Positions 24,101-26,344 of a stretch of DNA of 26,344 nucleotides are shown in pieces (position 1 is the stretch's first letter; every line of letters begins with the position of its first letter). Where the stretch lies: NCBI GenBank assembly GCA_937951935.1, contig CALGAM010000260.1, positions 1-26,344 on the forward strand. The letters run 5' to 3'. A model generated the notes under the pieces. The model had not been told where the DNA came from, did no database searches, and worked only from the letters and a program-made list of their open reading frames with translations. A program made the position numbers and the translations under genes. The stretch comes from an uncultured Micromonospora sp. (GTDB lineage: Bacteria > Actinomycetota > Actinomycetes > Mycobacteriales > Micromonosporaceae).

Positions 24101-24486
24101 AGCTGTACGCCCAGACAGGACAGCAGCGTCACCTCGACGCGGCCGTGGCGGCGGCCCGGACGGTGCTCCGCAGCCGGTGGCGGTCCGGCACCGGGTACTG
24201 CCACGGGTTGGCCGGCGACGGCGACCTCCTGCTCGATCTCGCCCGGGTCACCGCCGACGACCGGTACGCCCGCTGGGCCGAAGGGCTCGGCCGTCGACTC
24301 TGGGCGCTACGGGTCTACCGCAACGGCCGGGCGGTGCTCGCGGACGAGGCGCAGCGGTGGACCAGTCCGGGATTCGGGACCGGCCTGAGTGGGCAGCTCG
24401 CCTTCCTGCTCCGACTCCGTCAGGGAGGGCACCGCCTGTTCAACCCCGACTTCGACCCCGTCTCGCCGCGGGTGACCCGGGGTTGA
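21154..24486 (+). CDS. Class III/IV-type lanthionine synthetase with degenerate lyase domain
   Basis: 1110 residues in three parts. (1) Residues ~80-270 match the phosphothreonine-lyase-like N domain by fold landmarks ('GWQLQVSAT..SAP', 'YPASDELFRELVERL', 'ARPYRPGGVVHYRYGSFVGI'), but the catalytic K-x-H and K positions read Gln128, Gln130 and Thr157. (2) Residues ~352-645 are a kinase: 'AYKGGVYRARD', Lys389 in 'VLIKEARP', Asp499/Asn504 in 'VVRDLSPDNVMV', Asp517 in 'LVDLEL'. (3) Residues ~665-1095 are a LanC cyclase: 'GLYCGFAGTAWAL', 'FAHGTAGIGAFLL', Cys971 in 'HRCTSPAGIGGF', Cys1016-His1017 in 'YCHGLAGDGDLLLDL'. All three zinc ligands are present, as in class IV. I chose ATG at 21154 because GGAGAG lies ~6 bases upstream and coding bias is weak before it; an in-frame ATG at 20932 is an alternative. 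No precursor peptide is seen nearby. Confidence 0.9.
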   Translation: MPSSSSHAAVGRARDRVPPLGGDGWAPDRPTLVTNPCAQVRRLVPGEAGRLGALVPGRRPAAGGRGRPTAGPPAHVDRSTDPAAPVDPADAVADLLARIQLAGWIVDERWGMITVTAPTPCRRLQGWQLQVSATVCSAPRVVAACAPLLVESGTSFTFVATAAAVAAVTAARASGPEAGRVLAGYPASDELFRELVERLDRATVGLSGPAIPAARPYRPGGVVHYRYGSFVGIGRFDQDGRWRPCLVDPDGNLVEDVPGPTLRSPSWVAPPIEPGDTRHAPSTPTVPGGWGGRSTEPRWSVSAMWTVGLETHPDAAVPARLTGVAGSATSAGLTGAAGPTGTLGPVGPAEPAGVLIGGRYAVTTALRQAYKGGVYRARDLRTGTEVLIKEARPHVAADAEGRDARDRLGHEARVLRHLAPLGLAPRPLREFVQDDHRFLVEELLPGRALAAMVADGGGAARGASCSDPDELDLAELLGILARLADLLRSAHSVGVVVRDLSPDNVMVLPDGALRLVDLELAALRTGGPDDWCRFDLGDADPTYHAPELVRKAAPDAAADLFSLGMVALHLVCRATPAHPEADTPADRPIEERVATLLDPVLGGRRVPAPLHRLITGLLRTEPTERIGLDEVTALCAAARESAVSWRVHAEVDLSGTAPTLPEQDWAELVDGIVGHLGDELEARRLPSGSALGRSVEPCTVQHGVAGAVAVLARLVAAGAADPRSIAGDRSAAGVRSVAGPAPIAPATVERAGRVLDALLRHLLRHLDEHPHPGLPGLYCGFAGTAWALCDAGRLLGRPGLVDRAVELALRLPVVWPDPGLSHGIAGLGTALLRLWRHTYLPELRDRITAIAAHLLDTRDRGAAMLWTVDASADSVHAGLRTLGFAHGTAGIGAFLLAAGHHLGRRDLVAAAVRCGDTLLDAARHDPAGAARWPDDPGAELPDPGRGTAADAVGPRAAGSRDGHAPVGAHRCTSPAGIGGFLCQLYAQTGQQRHLDAAVAAARTVLRSRWRSGTGYCHGLAGDGDLLLDLARVTADDRYARWAEGLGRRLWALRVYRNGRAVLADEAQRWTSPGFGTGLSGQLAFLLRLRQGGHRLFNPDFDPVSPRVTRG

Positions 24487-24596
24487 GCCACGCACGGCGG
24501 TGACGGGCCACGCTTCCGACGGCCACGCCGGTGACGGCGACGGCGGGCCGCCTGCCGGAACGCCGCCCGACCCGGCTGGTCCGCCCCATCCGGTAC

Positions 24597-24612
24597 GGCA
24601 CGGTGTCGTGCC
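24597..24612. terminator. Hairpin between synthetase and convergent small gene
   Basis: GGCACG and CGTGCC form a perfect 6-base stem with loop GTGT, just before the stop of the convergent 39-residue gene and 110 bases past the synthetase stop. The T-tract is absent. Confidence 0.4.
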
Positions 24613-24613
24613 A

Positions 24614-24733
24614 CTAGAACACGAGGTTGACCAGCAGGGTCAGCACGATGGAACCAAGCAGTGAGATCAGGATCATCAGCAGACAACCGAGTCCGCCCCC
24701 GACGGGCCGGATCTCGACATCACCGATACGCAT
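24614..24733 (-). CDS. 39-residue single-TM membrane peptide
   Basis: ATG at 24733 to TAG at 24614-24616 encodes a 39-residue peptide. It has a short polar start 'MRIGDVEIRPVGGG', one cysteine, then one hydrophobic helix of about 22 residues (CLLMILISLLGSIVLTLLV) ending at 'NLVF'. It follows the F420-dependent oxidoreductase stop by 17 bases on the same strand, so it is likely cotranscribed. The regular N-terminal polar/C-terminal hydrophobic layout and the operon position argue for a real gene, although no strong Shine-Dalgarno is visible. Function is unknown; it could be a membrane anchor or small regulator. I considered it as a lanthipeptide precursor and rejected that. Confidence 0.65.
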   Translation of the reverse strand: MRIGDVEIRPVGGGLGCLLMILISLLGSIVLTLLVNLVF

Positions 24734-24750
24734 GACGGATCAACCCAGAA

Positions 24751-25713
24751 TCAGATCTCGCGGAGGCGGGGCAACAGCTCGTCGCGGGCCCAGTCTAGGA
24801 ACATCGGCTGACCCTCGGCGCCCACCTGCACCAGCGCCACGTCGGTGAAGCCCGCGTCGACGTACCTCTCGACGGCCCGGAGGTGGGCGTCCGGGTCCGG
24901 TCCGCAGGGCACCACCTGGAGAACGTCCTCCGGCCGGACCGCCTCGACGGCGCTGAGGAAGGACGCCGGCTCCGGCAGTTCCGACCTGACCGACCAGTTC
25001 AGGGTCGCCCACCGCCACTGCTCGTGGACCGTCCTGCGGCAGTCGTCGACGTTCGGGCCGTAACACAGCGCAACCTGGCCGAAGCGCGGCCGGCCCGCGC
25101 CGCCGGCGTCGTCGTACAGCCGGACCACGTCCGTGTCGGGGTTGTCGCAGACCAGCGCGTCGCCGTACTCGGCGGCGAGCCGGGCGGAGTGCGGCCCGGA
25201 GGCGGCGACGGCGATCGGCATCCGCGTCTGCGGCCTGTCCCACAGGTACGCCTCGGGCACCTGGAAGTGCCTGCCGGTGAAGGAGAGTTTCTCCCCGTCC
25301 AGCAGCGGTCGGATGATCTGGAGTGCCTCCTCGAACATCTCGTGACGCTGGTGGACGTGCGGCCAGGCACCGACGACGTGCTCGTTCAGGTTCTCGCCGG
25401 CGCCGAGCGAGAGGGTGAACCGGTCGTCGGACAGGACGCCGATGGTCGCCGCCATCTGGGCGACGACCGCCGGGTGGTAACGCCGGATCGGACAGGTCAC
25501 GAAGTTCATCAGCCGGACCCGGGAGGTCACGTGCGCGACCGCCCCGAGGATCGACCAGGCGTACGGCGAATGGCCCTGGGTGGCCAGCCAGGGATGGTAG
25601 TGGTCGGAGATGACCAGATGGTCGAAACCGGCCTCCTCGGCCCGGACCGCCTGCTCGATCAGCTCCTTCGGCCCGCTCTGCTCACACATCAGGGTGTAGC
25701 CCACCGCCACCAT
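24751..25713 (-). CDS. LLM-class F420-dependent oxidoreductase, G6PDH family
   Basis: 320-residue luciferase-like (beta/alpha)8 enzyme. It matches the F420-dependent glucose-6-phosphate dehydrogenase-like subgroup: 'GYTLMCEQSGPKELIEQAVRAEEAGFDHLVISDHYHPW' with His38 and Trp42 at the positions of FGD His40 and Trp44, and 'LSLGAGENLNEHVVG' with Glu107 at the position of FGD Glu109. It should transfer hydride to or from deazaflavin F420. The sugar-phosphate substrate is not proven, because many paralogues act on other compounds. ATG at 25713 has GGAGGAGG 7 bases upstream, a strong site. A 39-residue membrane peptide follows in the same unit. The gene is convergent with the lanthionine synthetase. 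Confidence 0.94.
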   Translation of the reverse strand: MVAVGYTLMCEQSGPKELIEQAVRAEEAGFDHLVISDHYHPWLATQGHSPYAWSILGAVAHVTSRVRLMNFVTCPIRRYHPAVVAQMAATIGVLSDDRFTLSLGAGENLNEHVVGAWPHVHQRHEMFEEALQIIRPLLDGEKLSFTGRHFQVPEAYLWDRPQTRMPIAVAASGPHSARLAAEYGDALVCDNPDTDVVRLYDDAGGAGRPRFGQVALCYGPNVDDCRRTVHEQWRWATLNWSVRSELPEPASFLSAVEAVRPEDVLQVVPCGPDPDAHLRAVERYVDAGFTDVALVQVGAEGQPMFLDWARDELLPRLREI

Positions 25714-25903
25714 GGGCGAACCTCCTCCGTCGTCCCGGCGAGTCGTCTACCCCCACACACCCCCTACCCGGAAAAGGCGGCGCCACGCGCCGGCGGTTGT
25801 TCGTCGCCGACCCCCGGGACGGGACCCCGCCGGTCGCGACGGCAGCACCGGACACGGGGACAGATTCCTGACTGTCTGTCTCTGGGCTGGGTGATGCTGT
25901 CTG

Positions 25904-25911
25904 AACCGGTT
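25904..25911. promoter_or_regulatory. AACCGGTT operator, distal copy
   Basis: Palindrome AACCGGTT within TGAACCGGTTAAG (25902-25914). The 11-mer CTTAACCGGTT is present here on the minus strand and again at 26115-26125 on the plus strand. The intervening sequence of the 541-base gap 25714-26254 holds no gene I can support. Confidence 0.5.
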
Positions 25912-26114
25912 AAGAAATCGGCGTGCCCTCCTGTGGCGAGGATGACGGCACCCGTGACGGCCGGCTGGGTCAATCGCCTGGGGTTACCGGCGCACGGGCA
26001 CCACGTCGGACCGGGAAAGCCGCCGTCACCCGCCCTCTTCGTCGCAGCCGGCCACGGGGTCGGAGTCCGGGCGGTGCGCGCCCGGCACCGTCGTGACGGC
26101 GTACGCCGAAACAA

Positions 26115-26152
26115 CTTAACCGGTTGCGTTGCCCGACCCGTGCGCCTACCCT
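26115..26152 (+). promoter_or_regulatory. Promoter overlapped by proximal AACCGGTT operator
   Basis: TTGCGT (26124-26129) and TACCCT (26147-26152) are separated by exactly 17 bases and form a plausible housekeeping-type promoter for the downstream secreted-protein gene. The palindromic CTTAACCGGTT (26115-26125) overlaps the -35. This is the layout of a repressed promoter; CG-centred symmetry is typical of LacI-family operators. Confidence 0.5.
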
Positions 26153-26179
26153 GATCCGTGCCGCCGCAGGGAGTCGGCC

Positions 26180-26203
26180 GGTAACTGTCGGGCAGCAGTT
26201 ACC
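26180..26203 (+). promoter_or_regulatory. Inverted repeat in the 5' leader
   Basis: GGTAACTG and CAGTTACC form a perfect 8-base stem with an 8-base loop, in the leader between the predicted promoter and the start at 26255. A second small hairpin (TCCCCA/TGGGGA, 26222-26236) lies before the ribosome binding site. It could be an RNA hairpin or another operator. Confidence 0.4.
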
Positions 26204-26254
26204 CGTCCCCACACGTCCTGCTCCCCATCCTGGGGAATCTCCCTGAGGTAGGTC

Positions 26255-26344
26255 ATGAGACGCTCACTCACCGCGATCACCGCGGCTCTGTTCGCGTCCG
26301 TCGTCGCCGTGGTCGGTGCCGTTGCCGTGGTCTCCGCCCCGGCC
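26255..26344 (+). CDS. N terminus of a secreted protein, truncated by the window end
   Basis: ATG at 26255 with GAGGT about 7 bases upstream. The 30 residues visible are a classical Sec signal peptide: 'MRRSLTAITAALFASVVAVVGAVAVVSAPA', with a basic start, a hydrophobic core and an Ala-x-Ala-type end that may be the cleavage region. The mature protein lies beyond the window. The repressor-like operators upstream are typical of sugar-regulated extracellular enzymes, so a carbohydrate-active enzyme is a reasonable guess but is not shown. Confidence 0.75.
   Translation, partial: MRRSLTAITAALFASVVAVVGAVAVVSAPA

Noticed and set aside
24614..24733. The 39-residue peptide as a lanthipeptide precursor
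   Set aside because: It has a hydrophobic TM helix at the C terminus, only one Cys and few Ser/Thr, no leader helix, and lies in the opposite-strand operon of an F420 enzyme.
25712..26154. Small open frames in the final intergenic region
   Set aside because: They are Arg/Pro-rich on both strands with no ribosome binding site and no motif. The region is better explained as regulatory.
1..26344. CRISPR array, tRNA/rRNA genes, insertion sequences or prophage
   Set aside because: I found no regularly spaced direct repeats, no clover-leaf with a CCA-type end, and no transposase, integrase or phage-type protein in any frame.

Overview
The window is a piece of a very GC-rich actinobacterial chromosome. 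Strong G/C at third codon positions, frequent GTG/TTG starts and the gene families present (MmyB-like XRE regulator, MarR-GNAT fusion, F420-type LLM oxidoreductase, DUF418 membrane protein, LanC-type synthetase) suggest a filamentous actinomycete, most likely Micromonosporaceae. This placement is inferred from gene content, not from a marker gene. I see no rRNA, tRNA, CRISPR array, insertion sequence, integrase or phage gene. It reads as ordinary core/accessory chromosome with many short divergent or convergent units.

Layout. 1-2.6 kb: two overlapping paralogous unknown genes on the minus strand, divergent from a four-cysteine protein of unknown function, then a VOC/glyoxalase-fold protein. 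2.7-5.6 kb: an SGNH/GDSL hydrolase, convergent with a one-TM anti-sigma-like protein that lies downstream of an ECF sigma factor. 5.8-9.0 kb: a DUF418 membrane protein, a SAM methyltransferase, a divergent MerR regulator with a SoxR-box-like operator between them, and a NUDIX hydrolase. 9.1-14.7 kb: a MarR-GNAT fusion with a perfect palindromic operator, then phosphoketolase, a tandem universal stress protein and a PP2C phosphatase, all on the minus strand. 14.8-17.1 kb: a KDPG-aldolase-family protein that lacks the Schiff-base lysine, a MmyB-type XRE regulator and a divergent NAD(P)H:FMN reductase. 17.2-20.8 kb: a NarL-type response regulator, its membrane histidine kinase and a 165-residue unknown protein in one minus-strand unit. 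21.2-24.5 kb: a large class III/IV-type lanthionine synthetase (lyase-kinase-cyclase). 24.6-25.7 kb: a 39-residue membrane peptide and an F420-dependent G6PDH-family oxidoreductase. 25.7-26.3 kb: a regulatory region with two AACCGGTT operators, leading to the truncated start of a secreted protein.

The most unusual object is the lanthionine synthetase. Its fold motifs are easy to follow, and its kinase and zinc-cyclase residues are largely present. However, the lyase motifs usually written WKLHVS and FKFA read WQLQVS and FTFV here, so the residues expected to remove phosphate are gone. No convincing precursor peptide lies nearby. A second enzyme with apparently lost chemistry is the KDPG-aldolase homologue (Lys to Arg). 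Several clean operator-like palindromes in divergent promoters give testable local regulation: MerR/methyltransferase, MarR-GNAT, XRE/FMN reductase and the AACCGGTT pair.
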